From assembly GCA_019419865.1 (NCBI GenBank), contig JAHZIG010000017.1, positions 1-63,201 on the forward strand: a stretch of DNA of 63,201 bases, given 5' to 3'. The notes under the pieces were generated by a model, which saw only the letters and a list, made by a program, of their open reading frames with translations, was not told the DNA's origin and did not search any database. Source of the DNA: Clostridiales bacterium (GTDB lineage Bacteria; Bacillota; Clostridia; Monoglobales; Monoglobaceae). Of this stretch, positions 55,327-63,201 are shown piece by piece; position 1 is the stretch's first letter, and each line of letters opens with the position of its first letter. The translations under genes were made by a program, and so were the position numbers.

Positions 55327-58041
55327 CTAACCGTTGTTCGCTTTAGCCTGCAGGTCGAACAGCTTTGTCAGCGCCTCTACCGGACTCATGGTATTTAGAT
55401 CTAAACTCTTTATCTCGGAGATAATACTATTCTCTGACTCCATCGACAAAAAGTTCAGCTGATCCTTTCCGCCGTTTCTGTCGCTCGAGCCGACGTTTAT
55501 ATCCTTCACGTCGACCGTCTTCTGCCCGCGGCTCTCAAGCTCCGCGGCTATCTCCTTGGCGCGGCGTATCACGCTCTTCTTAACTCCTGCGAGCGCCGCG
55601 ACTTCGACGCCGTAGCTCTCGTCCGCTCCGCCCCTCACTATCTTTCTGAGGAAGGTGATCTTATCGCCGTTCTTCTTCACGGCTATGCAGTAGTTCTTGA
55701 CGTTGCTTATCTTATCCTCGAGTATGGTAAGCTCGTGGTAATGGGTCGCGAACATCGTTTTTGCACCGCACTTTTTTACGTCCGCTATATGCTCTACGAC
55801 CGCCCATGCAATACTGAGTCCGTCGTAGGTGCTCGTGCCGCGTCCGATCTCGTCCAGGATTATAAGACTGTTTCGGGTCGCGTTGTCTAAGATATACGCG
55901 ACCTCTTTCATCTCCACCATAAAGGTGCTGTCTCCCGACGCCAGATCGTCGGACGCGCCCACTCTCGTGAATATCTTATCGACGATCCCGATCTCCGCGT
56001 ACGACGCCGGAACGAAACTCCCCATCTGCGCCATGATCACTATCACCGCGCACGCTCTCATATACGTGGATTTACCCGCCATATTCGGGCCGGTGATTAT
56101 AGCTATCTGATCGGATTTATTGTTAAGCGTAACGTCGTTGGGGATAAACAGCGTCTCCTTATTCAGCTTCTCCACGACCGGGTGCCTGCCGTCTTTGATG
56201 ATTATCTTATCGCCCATGTTCACGTTCGGCATCACATACGAGTTCTGCTCGGCCGTGTATGCGAAAGAACATATCACGTCCACAAACGCGACTATCTCCG
56301 CCGTCTTCTTGACGCGCGCGTAGTTTGAGGCCACCTTGTCTCTGATCTCGCAGAACATATTGTATTCCATATCGGCGATCGACGTCTCCGCGTTCAAGAT
56401 CTCTTCTTCGAGCTTCTTTATCTCCGGAGTTATGTATCTCTCTGCGTTTACAAGGGTCTGCTTCCTGATAAAGTAGTCCGGAACCTTATCCGTACTGAGA
56501 TTCCTGACTTCAATATAATAGCCGAACACCTTGTTGTATCCCAGTTTCATATTTTTTATCCCGGTCTTTTCCTTCTCCTGCTCGACCAGAGCGTTAAGCC
56601 ACTGTTTGCCGTCGACCGATATGCTCTTGAGCCTGTCCAACTCTTCGCTGGCGCCTTTTTTTATCATATTCCCCATTCTCAGAGAAACGGGCGCTTCGTC
56701 GCTTATATACGTCGATATCAACTCGTACATATCCTTAAGCTCGTCGAATTCACTATACCGCTCCTGCAGAAGCTTGGCGCCGCACTGCCCGAGCGCTTCG
56801 CCTATCTCCGGAAGGCGCTCGAACGAGTTTTTAAGGCTCAAAAGATCCTGACAATTCGCCGACTTAAATGCTATCTTGGAAATCACCCTCTCTATATCGC
56901 CGACGCCCTTTAAGGCTTCGCGTATCTCCTCTCTGAGGATCGGTTTTTTTACCATCTCGTCGACCGCCAAATGTCTGTTCTGTATCATCGCGCAGTTCTT
57001 CAGCGGCTCGGCTATCATGCGTCTTAGAGTTCTCGCGCCCATAGAGGTCTTGGTCTTGTTGAGAATATTAAACAAGCTCCCCTTTTCCGAGCGGTCTCGG
57101 AGCGTTTCCATCAACTCAAGATTTCGCATGCTGTACATGTCTATCTCGAGCGTATCGTTTTCGCTGTTTATCCTGAGCGTCGTCAGATTGCTGAGCTCCA
57201 TTTTCTGAGTCTGCTTAAGGTACTCGAGCGCGGCGCCTACCGCGGATAAGCAGAACCTCTTGGAAATTATCCCGAGCTTTTCGAGCGAACCGAATTGCTC
57301 CTCGGTATTTTTAGACGCTTCTTCCGCTGAGAACGCCCATTCGTAGAAATTCCTGACGTAGCTGTTATACTTATGCTTGACGTCGTCTACCAAACCCGAA
57401 TCCTCGTAGGCCATGCTATTCATGATAACTTCCGTCGGCGCGTAGAGCGACATCCTGTTTAGAATGAACCTGTTTATCTCGGCTCTGTTCTTCGCGTACT
57501 GTTTGGATCTAACTTTATCCGGCGCGGTATTTTCGCCCCGATCGCCCGATTCCTTATACGGCAAAGTAAACTCGTCGGCATAACATTCACCCGTCGTAAT
57601 ATCGACGAACGCGATACCCGCTCCGTAATACCCTACCGCTACCGAACAGAGATAATTATTCTTCTTATCGTCGAGACCCACAGAACTCATAACGGTTCCG
57701 GGCGTGACCACGCGAACGACCTCTCTGCCGACTATGCCCTTGGCTTTGGCCGGATCCTCCGTCTGCTCGCAGATCGCCACGTTAAGTCCGGCGTTTACCA
57801 GCTTGACGATATAGCTCTCAACAGAATGAAAAGGAACACCGCACATTGGCGCGCGTTCCTCTTGTCCGCAGTTTCTGCCGGTCAGCGTGATATCGAGTAT
57901 TTTAGACGCGACAAGAGCGTCGTCATAAAACATCTCATAAAAATCGCCCAGCCTGTACATCAAAATACAGTCCTCATATTTATTTTTTACTTCAAAATAC
58001 TGTTTCATCATTGGCGTAACAGCTTTTTTATCAGCCGGCAT
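55327..58041 (-). CDS. mutS: DNA mismatch repair protein MutS
   Basis: The 904-residue protein has the mismatch-contact motif in GDFYEMFYDDA near 31-41 (Phe and Glu), connector and lever domains, and an ABC-type ATPase with GPNMAGKSTYMR near residue 650, DEIGRGTSTYDG and an ATHYHEL switch. It recognises mismatches and small loops. AAAGGAAG precedes the ATG. The gap to ricA is about 120 bases; in Bacillus cotE occupies a similar place but is absent here. Confidence 0.98.
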   Translation of the reverse strand: MPADKKAVTPMMKQYFEVKNKYEDCILMYRLGDFYEMFYDDALVASKILDITLTGRNCGQEERAPMCGVPFHSVESYIVKLVNAGLNVAICEQTEDPAKAKGIVGREVVRVVTPGTVMSSVGLDDKKNNYLCSVAVGYYGAGIAFVDITTGECYADEFTLPYKESGDRGENTAPDKVRSKQYAKNRAEINRFILNRMSLYAPTEVIMNSMAYEDSGLVDDVKHKYNSYVRNFYEWAFSAEEASKNTEEQFGSLEKLGIISKRFCLSAVGAALEYLKQTQKMELSNLTTLRINSENDTLEIDMYSMRNLELMETLRDRSEKGSLFNILNKTKTSMGARTLRRMIAEPLKNCAMIQNRHLAVDEMVKKPILREEIREALKGVGDIERVISKIAFKSANCQDLLSLKNSFERLPEIGEALGQCGAKLLQERYSEFDELKDMYELISTYISDEAPVSLRMGNMIKKGASEELDRLKSISVDGKQWLNALVEQEKEKTGIKNMKLGYNKVFGYYIEVRNLSTDKVPDYFIRKQTLVNAERYITPEIKKLEEEILNAETSIADMEYNMFCEIRDKVASNYARVKKTAEIVAFVDVICSFAYTAEQNSYVMPNVNMGDKIIIKDGRHPVVEKLNKETLFIPNDVTLNNKSDQIAIITGPNMAGKSTYMRACAVIVIMAQMGSFVPASYAEIGIVDKIFTRVGASDDLASGDSTFMVEMKEVAYILDNATRNSLIILDEIGRGTSTYDGLSIAWAVVEHIADVKKCGAKTMFATHYHELTILEDKISNVKNYCIAVKKNGDKITFLRKIVRGGADESYGVEVAALAGVKKSVIRRAKEIAAELESRGQKTVDVKDINVGSSDRNGGKDQLNFLSMESENSIISEIKSLDLNTMSPVEALTKLFDLQAKANNG

Positions 58042-58162
58042 CCTACCGCTTCCTTTCGTTTTACAATAGGTTAAAATCCCTCTCGGCGCCCCTCGCGCCC
58101 GCGCTTGGTATTCTGAAAATATCCGATTTACGCGGCTAATCGCGCCTTGGCGCCTTCGGCGT

Positions 58163-58582
58163 TTAGTGACATCCGCCGCAGGTGGAGCAGGAACCGGTGC
58201 AATCGCTCTCCTGTTCTCCGACTATAAAATGCTTTAATATGCTGTCCATCTGCGCGAGCATAGTCTCATACGCCTGCGCGGCTTCCAAATATTCCTTTAT
58301 CACCGCGTTCCCGACTATCTTCTCAAACTCCTTCTGAAGATAGTCGTTAGCCGCCTGCGCCTCCTCCGGCGTCGGCTGCTTGCCCTCGAACTCCTTCATC
58401 TTCTGCTCGCGCTTGATATTATAGTTGTTGATCAGCTCGGTAGCCTCCGCGTCCTTTAGAAGCTTATTGCTCGCCTCTACGTTTCTCTGCTTTATGTCGC
58501 AGTTTTCTATCGCCTTTCCAAGCTCTCTCGCCTTTTCAAACACGACGGCGCTCGTCGTAATTTCCGTATTCATCTCTGCCAT
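58163..58582 (-). CDS. ricA: RicA/YmcA (Com_YlbF family) protein
   Basis: The 139-residue helical protein belongs to the YlbF/YmcA family and ends in a cysteine cluster (CTGSCSTCGGCH). In Bacillus, RicA (YmcA), RicF and RicT form a complex that binds iron-sulphur clusters and directs RNase Y. The position between miaB and mutS matches Bacillus ymcA, so I call it RicA rather than RicF. RicF and RicT are not in the window. The C-terminal cysteines are the likely cluster ligands. Confidence 0.88.
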   Translation of the reverse strand: MAEMNTEITTSAVVFEKARELGKAIENCDIKQRNVEASNKLLKDAEATELINNYNIKREQKMKEFEGKQPTPEEAQAANDYLQKEFEKIVGNAVIKEYLEAAQAYETMLAQMDSILKHFIVGEQESDCTGSCSTCGGCH

Positions 58583-58604
58583 TTTCTATATTCTCCTCGC
58601 TATA

Positions 58605-60104
58605 TTATTTATTTACTATTTCCCCAAACAACGACCACGTCTGGGCTTTGGTTATCTTTACGTCTACAAATTCGCATATGAGCGACTTATCTCCGGCAAA
58701 GTTGACGACCTTGCCGCCCTCGTTTCTGCCGGTCAGCGTATTCGGATCCGTTTTGCTTACGCCCTCTACAAGGACTTTCTCGACTCTTCCGAGATGGCCT
58801 TCGTTCTTTCGCTTGGATATCTCGTTCTGAACGGCGAGCATTCGATCGAAGTTCGCGTGTATCTCCTCATCGGTAAGAGTTTGAGGCATGCTCGCCGCCG
58901 GCGTTCCGACCCGCTTTGAATATATAAAAGAGAAGATCGTATCGTATTCTACCTCTTTTAAAATATCCAGCGTTCTCTCAAAATCCTCGTTAGTCTCGCC
59001 GGGGAAACCGACTATTATGTCGGTCGTCAGTGTTATATCCGGGATCCTCTCTTTGACCTTTTTTATGATCTCCAGATATTTTTCGGCGGTATATCTTCTA
59101 TTCATCAGCTTCAATACCCTGTCCGAACCGCACTGTACCGGGAGATGAAGCTGGTTGCATATCTTAGGCTCCTCGGCGATCGCGTCGATAAGCTCGTCCG
59201 ATATGTCCTTAGGATGACTCGTCATAAACCTGACCCGCTCTATTCCGTCGATCTTGCAGACCTCGCGGAGCAGCTGCGGAAAGCTTAAAACGGTCTCGTC
59301 TCCGCGCTCGTCCTTAAGCAAATCCAACGCGTATGAATTTACGTTTTGTCCGAGCAGCATGACCTCCTTGTATCCCTCCTCGGCGACCTCCCGCACGTCT
59401 TTCATGATGTTCTCGGCGCTTCTGCTGCGCTCTCTTCCCCTTACGTACGGCACTATACAATATGTGCAGAAATTATTGCAGCCATACATGATAGGAATCT
59501 TGGCGAGCGGCGGCTTCTCGCGTTTGAAGCTGATCTCCTCGAATATCGAGCCGTCCTCGTTTTTTGTATCGAAGACGCGCTCGTTCTTCATGACTTCGTA
59601 TAAAAGCTCCGGGAACCGATAGAGCGCGTGCGTGCCGAACACGAGATCGACGTGCTTATACTTTTGCTTGATCGTGTTCGCTATATGCTCCTGCTGCATC
59701 ATACAGCCGCAGACGCAGATTATCATATTCGGGTTTCTGCGCTTTTTATGCTTAAGCGCCCCGATATTTCCAAAAACTCTGAGCTCGGCGTTCTCCCTTA
59801 CCGCGCAGGTGTTATAGAGAACCAAATCCGCGCCGTCCGGCTTATCGCAAAAATCATAGCCCATATCCCAGAGCATTCCCTTTATCTTCTCGGAATCGCT
59901 CTCATTCTGCTGACAGCCGTACGTCTCCACAAACGCTTTGGGCTTCGCGCCGGCTTGATCCGAAGCGCTCTTTTCGCGATTTGCTTCAAGGCGGAGTTTG
60001 ATCTTTTTTATAAAATCCCTCTGCCTCTCCATCTCTTCATGACCTATATATCTGGTATTATTATTCTTCTTATTATTGTTGTTCTGATCCGACTCAATCT
60101 GCAT
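58605..60104 (-). CDS. miaB: tRNA-2-methylthio-N6-dimethylallyladenosine synthase
   Basis: The protein has about 499 residues from ATG 60104. After a polar, Asn-rich N-terminal extension (about 1-55) comes the UPF0004 domain (FVETYGCQQNESDSEKI, NTCAVRE, CVCGCMMQ: cysteines of the auxiliary cluster), then the radical SAM core with CNNFCTYC, and a C-terminal TRAM domain. It methylthiolates i6A37 made by MiaA. The start lies one base after the prs stop. A longer frame to 60146 overlaps prs by about 40 bases and is less likely. Confidence 0.96.
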   Translation of the reverse strand: MQIESDQNNNNKKNNNTRYIGHEEMERQRDFIKKIKLRLEANREKSASDQAGAKPKAFVETYGCQQNESDSEKIKGMLWDMGYDFCDKPDGADLVLYNTCAVRENAELRVFGNIGALKHKKRRNPNMIICVCGCMMQQEHIANTIKQKYKHVDLVFGTHALYRFPELLYEVMKNERVFDTKNEDGSIFEEISFKREKPPLAKIPIMYGCNNFCTYCIVPYVRGRERSRSAENIMKDVREVAEEGYKEVMLLGQNVNSYALDLLKDERGDETVLSFPQLLREVCKIDGIERVRFMTSHPKDISDELIDAIAEEPKICNQLHLPVQCGSDRVLKLMNRRYTAEKYLEIIKKVKERIPDITLTTDIIVGFPGETNEDFERTLDILKEVEYDTIFSFIYSKRVGTPAASMPQTLTDEEIHANFDRMLAVQNEISKRKNEGHLGRVEKVLVEGVSKTDPNTLTGRNEGGKVVNFAGDKSLICEFVDVKITKAQTWSLFGEIVNK

Positions 60105-60105
60105 A

Positions 60106-61257
60106 CTAATTTTCAACCGCCTGAGTGTGATTTCTGTATTTTTCAAGTATGCGCTCGATCCTCTTCATAGGCGTGAGCAGTTCGCTTATCGATCTGTCGT
60201 GGCCTATTTGATTTATTATAAGCGCGATGAATTTCGACATATCGACCTCGTGATACCAAGCGCAGTCTTTAAGCTCCGGTCTTCTGTAGACCAGGTTGGT
60301 AGTAAACACCGCGTCTATCAATCCCTCGTCGTAAGCTTTGTTAAACTTCTCAACGCCTTCGGTAAACAATCCAAACGCCGAGAAAACGATAACTCTGTTC
60401 GCGCTCCTCTTCTTAAGCTCTCTTGATACGTCGAGCATGGAATCTCCGGACGCGATCATATCGTCTACGACTATTACGTTCTTTCCGCTTATATCCGACC
60501 CCAAAAACTCGTGAGCTATGATCGGGTTCTTACCGTTTACGACCCGGGAATAATCCCTTCTTTTATAGAACGTTCCAAGATCCATTCCAAGCACTGACGA
60601 ATAGTACATACAACGTCCCATCGCTCCCTCGTCCGGCGAAACTATCAGCGTGTTGTTCGTATTCAAAATTATATCGGGATCGAATCTGAGGCAGGCCTTT
60701 ATCATCTGATAAGTAGGTCTGACGTTTTCAAACCCTTTCTGCGGAATAGCATTCTGAACGCGCGAATCGTGCGCGTCGAACGTCAAGATATTGTCTACGC
60801 CCATATTGCTGAGCTCCTGGAGCATCATTGCGCAGTCTAAAGACTCTCTCGACGTGCGCTTGTGCTGTCTGCCCTCGTAGAGCATGGGCATTATGACCGT
60901 TATCCTTTTAGCCTTTCCGCCGAGAGCGGATATGACCCTCTTCAGGTCCTGATAGTGGTCGTCCGGACTCATAGGATGATCCATTCCGTACATTTTATAG
61001 GTCACGCCGTAATTGAACGGATCGACGATTATGTATATGTCGTGCGATCTTACCGTGTTCTGCAATACCACTTTCGCCTCGCCTGTTCCAAAACGTATCG
61101 CGTCGACAGATATCATATAATCGTGCGAACCGTTGTCCAGATCCGCGTTGAACTGCTTTAGATACATATTGACTTTCTCGCCGATCTCCTCGCAGCCCCT
61201 CATCGCAATTACGCCGAGACGTCCCATGTTATAGGAATGAATAGAATTTTGTTGCAT
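60106..61257 (-). CDS. prs: Ribose-phosphate pyrophosphokinase (long form)
   Basis: The 383-residue protein has both PRPP synthetase halves: HPMSPDDHYQDLKR and RQHKRTSRESLDCAMM near 120-160 with FDAHDSRVQ near 178-186, and the ribose phosphate loop VVDDMIASGDS near 260. It makes PRPP, the co-substrate of PyrE, PyrR and PncB in this window. It is about 65 residues longer than the standard enzyme, with an N-terminal extension; such long forms occur in Clostridia. AAAGG precedes the ATG. It heads the run with miaB. Confidence 0.9.
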   Translation of the reverse strand: MQQNSIHSYNMGRLGVIAMRGCEEIGEKVNMYLKQFNADLDNGSHDYMISVDAIRFGTGEAKVVLQNTVRSHDIYIIVDPFNYGVTYKMYGMDHPMSPDDHYQDLKRVISALGGKAKRITVIMPMLYEGRQHKRTSRESLDCAMMLQELSNMGVDNILTFDAHDSRVQNAIPQKGFENVRPTYQMIKACLRFDPDIILNTNNTLIVSPDEGAMGRCMYYSSVLGMDLGTFYKRRDYSRVVNGKNPIIAHEFLGSDISGKNVIVVDDMIASGDSMLDVSRELKKRSANRVIVFSAFGLFTEGVEKFNKAYDEGLIDAVFTTNLVYRRPELKDCAWYHEVDMSKFIALIINQIGHDRSISELLTPMKRIERILEKYRNHTQAVEN

Positions 61258-61572
61258 TTTTTTACTACCTTTCTTAAATAATAAAATATATATCTGACGC
61301 GCGCGAAGAACATCTTCCGCTAAAACGCGTCTTTAGACGAGCGTTTCATTTCCCGCCGCGTCGCATACGATAAGCTCGTCCGCGGCTTGAATAACAGAAA
61401 CACGGCGCCTTTATACAATACATTAAAACTAATTATAGGTATATTATTTCGCAGCAAATTTAACTTTCAAAAACCATCCCGCGCTTTTTTAACCGCCGCG
61501 CATATGGATAAGCTATCCGAAAATTTTATGCCGGGCTTTTTTTGCCGCCGCGTCCGGCGCCGCTTAATACCC
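61258..61572. other. Intergenic region between pncB and prs
   Basis: I see no gene. On the minus strand a TATAAT (61432-61437) could be a -10 box for prs, but no good -35 stands at the proper distance. GGATA-GCT-TATCC is a small inverted repeat. No clear T-run terminator follows pncB. Confidence 0.4.
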
Positions 61573-63003
61573 TTATGCGTTATATGATTTTAAAAGCTCG
61601 TATCTTATATCCCACAGCTTTTGCGACAGATCCACATAGTATTCGTGAGGATTCTCGAAACGCTTCACCTCGTCCCAGATCGTATCCAGCTCGCTTAAGC
61701 AGTGTTTTCTGATCTCCTCAAGACTCGGCGATTTATATACGCACTCCCCATGTTTGAAAATTGGAACCTGGAGCTTGACCGCCTTGAAATCGGTAACTAC
61801 CTTCCTCTTCCAGGTATTCTGCGGATCGAATATCTCGTACGGCTTAGTATCGTCTATCTCCTCGTCGTAAGTCGTGAGCACGTCGGCTATAGCCTTGCCG
61901 GTCTCGTTTGAATAGAGTCTGACTACGTTTTTAAAATACGGCGTGGTTATCTTCTGAACGTTCTCGCTGATCTTTATCTTAGGTATAAGCTCTCCGTCGT
62001 CCTCAACCGCCACCATCTTATATACGCCGCCGAAAACAGGCTCCGACTTTGAAGTTATAAGTCTTTCGCCTACGCCGAAAGAATCTATCTTAGCCCCCTG
62101 AAGCAGGATATCTCTTATTATATACTCGTCGAGCGAGTTTGAAACGACTATCTTAGCGCTCTGCCAGCCGGCCGTGTCCAGCATCTGTCTGGCTTTATTG
62201 GTAAGATATGTTATATCGCCGCTGTCTATCCTTACGCCGCAGTTAGTTATGCCCTTCGGCTTTAATACCTCGTTAAACACTCTTATAGCGTTGGGGATAC
62301 CGCTTTTTAAGACGTTATAGGTATCGACCAAAAGAGTGCATCCCTCGGGGTATCGCTCGGCGTACGCTTTAAAAGCTTCGTATTCGCTGTCGAACGACTG
62401 AACCCAGCTGTGCGCCATAGTACCGAGCGCGGGCACGCCGAACATCTGATCCGCTATCGTGCAGGCGGTGCCGACGACGCCGCCGATATAAGCTGCGCGC
62501 GCTCCGTAAATGGCCCCGTCGTAGCCCTGAGCTCGCCTTGAGCCAAATTCCATAACGGGGATTCCTCTCGCGGCCCGAACAATTCTGTTGCTCTTCGTCG
62601 CGATCAAGCTCTGATGATTTATCGTGAGCAGGATCATCGTCTCTACAAACTGAGCCTGCATTATAGGACCTCTTACGGTAACGAGAGGCTCGTTAGGGAA
62701 TATCGGAGTTCCCTCCGGAATAGCCCACACGTCGCATTCAAACTTAAAATTCTTTAAATACTCGAGAAATTCCTCGTCAAACATATTCTTCGAGCGGAGA
62801 TATTCTATATCCTCGTCCTCGAACTTAAGGTTCTTTAAATAGTCTATGAGTTGCTCCACGCCCGCCATTATCGCGTATCCGGCTTCGTCGGGCGCCTTTC
62901 TGAAATACATATCAAAATACGCTATCTTATCGCCCATTCCACATTTATAATACCCGTTAGACATCGTGATCTCATAGAAATCGGTCAGCATAGTATAGTT
63001 CAT
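61573..63003 (-). CDS. pncB: Nicotinate phosphoribosyltransferase
   Basis: About 476 residues from ATG 63003. N-terminal MLTDFYEITMSNGY, then EFGSRRAQGYDGA near 160-175 and DSGDITYL-type residues near 268-275 (ribose phosphate binding), match the Gram-positive NAPRTase family. It converts nicotinate and PRPP to nicotinate mononucleotide in NAD salvage. The start is chosen because GGAG lies 6 bases before it; an in-frame ATG (63015) sits inside the recurrent leader element. A longer frame to 63114 lacks support. Confidence 0.95.
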   Translation of the reverse strand: MNYTMLTDFYEITMSNGYYKCGMGDKIAYFDMYFRKAPDEAGYAIMAGVEQLIDYLKNLKFEDEDIEYLRSKNMFDEEFLEYLKNFKFECDVWAIPEGTPIFPNEPLVTVRGPIMQAQFVETMILLTINHQSLIATKSNRIVRAARGIPVMEFGSRRAQGYDGAIYGARAAYIGGVVGTACTIADQMFGVPALGTMAHSWVQSFDSEYEAFKAYAERYPEGCTLLVDTYNVLKSGIPNAIRVFNEVLKPKGITNCGVRIDSGDITYLTNKARQMLDTAGWQSAKIVVSNSLDEYIIRDILLQGAKIDSFGVGERLITSKSEPVFGGVYKMVAVEDDGELIPKIKISENVQKITTPYFKNVVRLYSNETGKAIADVLTTYDEEIDDTKPYEIFDPQNTWKRKVVTDFKAVKLQVPIFKHGECVYKSPSLEEIRKHCLSELDTIWDEVKRFENPHEYYVDLSQKLWDIRYELLKSYNA

Positions 63004-63035
63004 AATAATCTCCATTCCGCCGCCCTGCGTCGGCG
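63001..63035 (-). promoter_or_regulatory. Recurrent hairpin plus ribosome binding site element, pncB copy
   Basis: On the minus strand CGCCG pairs with CGGCG (63018-63035, 8-base loop), then GAATGGAGATT, three bases and the pncB ATG. It is the third complete copy of the layout in the window. Confidence 0.5.
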
Positions 63036-63056
63036 CAAATAGGTATGAAAGCTCTC

Positions 63057-63194
63057 TTATCCGCAGGGCAAGGAATGATAAGAGATTATTACGCCCATGC
63101 GCGTTTCCGAGCATTTTATGCGAGGAAAATTTCGCGCGGGCAATCTAATCCTGCCGGAGGCTAACGTGAAAGGTACTTTCACGTTAATCTCCAT
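63057..63194 (-). CDS. Possible 45-codon leader frame upstream of pncB
   Basis: The frame starts at ATG 63194 or GTG 63182 within another copy of GGCGGAATGGAGATT and ends at TAA 63057-63059, 53 bases before the pncB start. The product (start MEINVKVPF) matches no family I know. The GTG lies inside a perfect palindrome. It may be a regulatory leader or a non-coding remnant of a duplicated start region. Confidence 0.25.
   Translation of the reverse strand: MEINVKVPFTLASGRIRLPARNFPRIKCSETRMGVIISYHSLPCG
63162..63186 (-). promoter_or_regulatory. Perfect inverted repeat in the pncB leader
   Basis: TAACGTGAAAG and CTTTCACGTTA are perfect inverted copies (11 bp) around GTA. It can be an operator for a dimeric repressor or an RNA hairpin that covers the GTG at 63182. 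Confidence 0.6.
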
Positions 63195-63201
63195 TCCGCC
63201 G
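63180..63201 (-). promoter_or_regulatory. Recurrent ribosome binding site element, edge copy
   Basis: On the minus strand CGGCGGAATGGAGATT, AAC and GTG run to the window end. The left hairpin arm, if present, lies outside the window. Confidence 0.45.

Noticed and set aside
1..63201. CRISPR array, insertion sequence, prophage or toxin-antitoxin pair
   Set aside because: No regularly spaced repeats, transposase or phage gene is found; the lone RHH protein has no recognisable toxin beside it.

Overview
The window reads as a single chromosomal stretch of a low-to-mid GC Gram-positive bacterium, most likely an uncultured member of the Clostridia (Bacillota). Signs of this are the SepF, DivIVA and YlmH division cluster, class 1B dihydroorotate dehydrogenase with PyrK, PyrR, an Asp23 family protein, the miaB-ricA-mutS-mutL-miaA order known from Bacillus, NusB next to XseA/XseB, and tRNA genes with encoded CCA. 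TGA is used as a normal stop (for example where tsaC overlaps rimI), so the standard bacterial code applies. Almost everything is housekeeping and lies on the minus strand; the only plus-strand block is about 16.9-19.4 kb.

Layout from low to high coordinate (minus-strand operons are transcribed from right to left). 0-0.3 kb: tRNA-Met and tRNA-Glu with their promoter and terminator. 0.5-1.7 kb: a hypoxanthine-DNA glycosylase-like protein and a DUF523 protein. 1.9-8.3 kb: thrS, a divergent PAP2 protein, ispA, xseB, xseA, nusB and an Asp23 protein. 8.5-12.5 kb: the riboflavin operon ribD-ribE-ribBA-ribH behind an FMN riboswitch with a terminator. 12.6-16.5 kb: an HD-domain protein, engB and lon. 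16.9-19.4 kb, plus strand: a PP2C-like phosphatase, a membrane-anchored FHA protein and a SLOG-fold gene broken by one in-frame stop, with a ribbon-helix-helix gene divergent from it. 19.6-28.8 kb: a predicted ABC-permease-like membrane protein, tsaD, rimI, a TsaC-arginine phosphatase fusion, prfA, a frameshifted prfB and secA. 29.1-33.3 kb: an EF-G/TetM-like GTPase fused to a YacP-type NYN ribonuclease domain, and a CorC/HlyC protein. 33.7-39.0 kb: tyrS, aspS, hisS and a fumarylacetoacetate hydrolase family protein. 39.2-46.2 kb: the pyrimidine operon pyrR-B-C-F-K-D-E with radC. 46.4-52.1 kb: rluD, lspA, divIVA, ylmH, sepF, yggS and an HlyD-like protein. 52.3-61.3 kb: miaA, mutL, mutS, ricA, miaB and prs. 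61.6-63.0 kb: pncB.

Several loci centre on translation and its quality control: tRNA modification (t6A by TsaC/TsaD, i6A/ms2i6A by MiaA/MiaB), both release factors, RimI, four aminoacyl-tRNA synthetases, RluD, YlmH and the GTPase-NYN fusion. The points I rate highest are: the prfB frameshift site, which reads CTT TAA C instead of the canonical CTT TGA C; the two domain fusions; and a recurrent leader element, a small GC hairpin followed by GGCGGAATGGAGATTnnnATG, found at the starts of nusB, pyrK and pncB and again at the right edge. No CRISPR array, insertion sequence, prophage or classical defence system is visible. I therefore do not claim a new system, only these unusual local arrangements.
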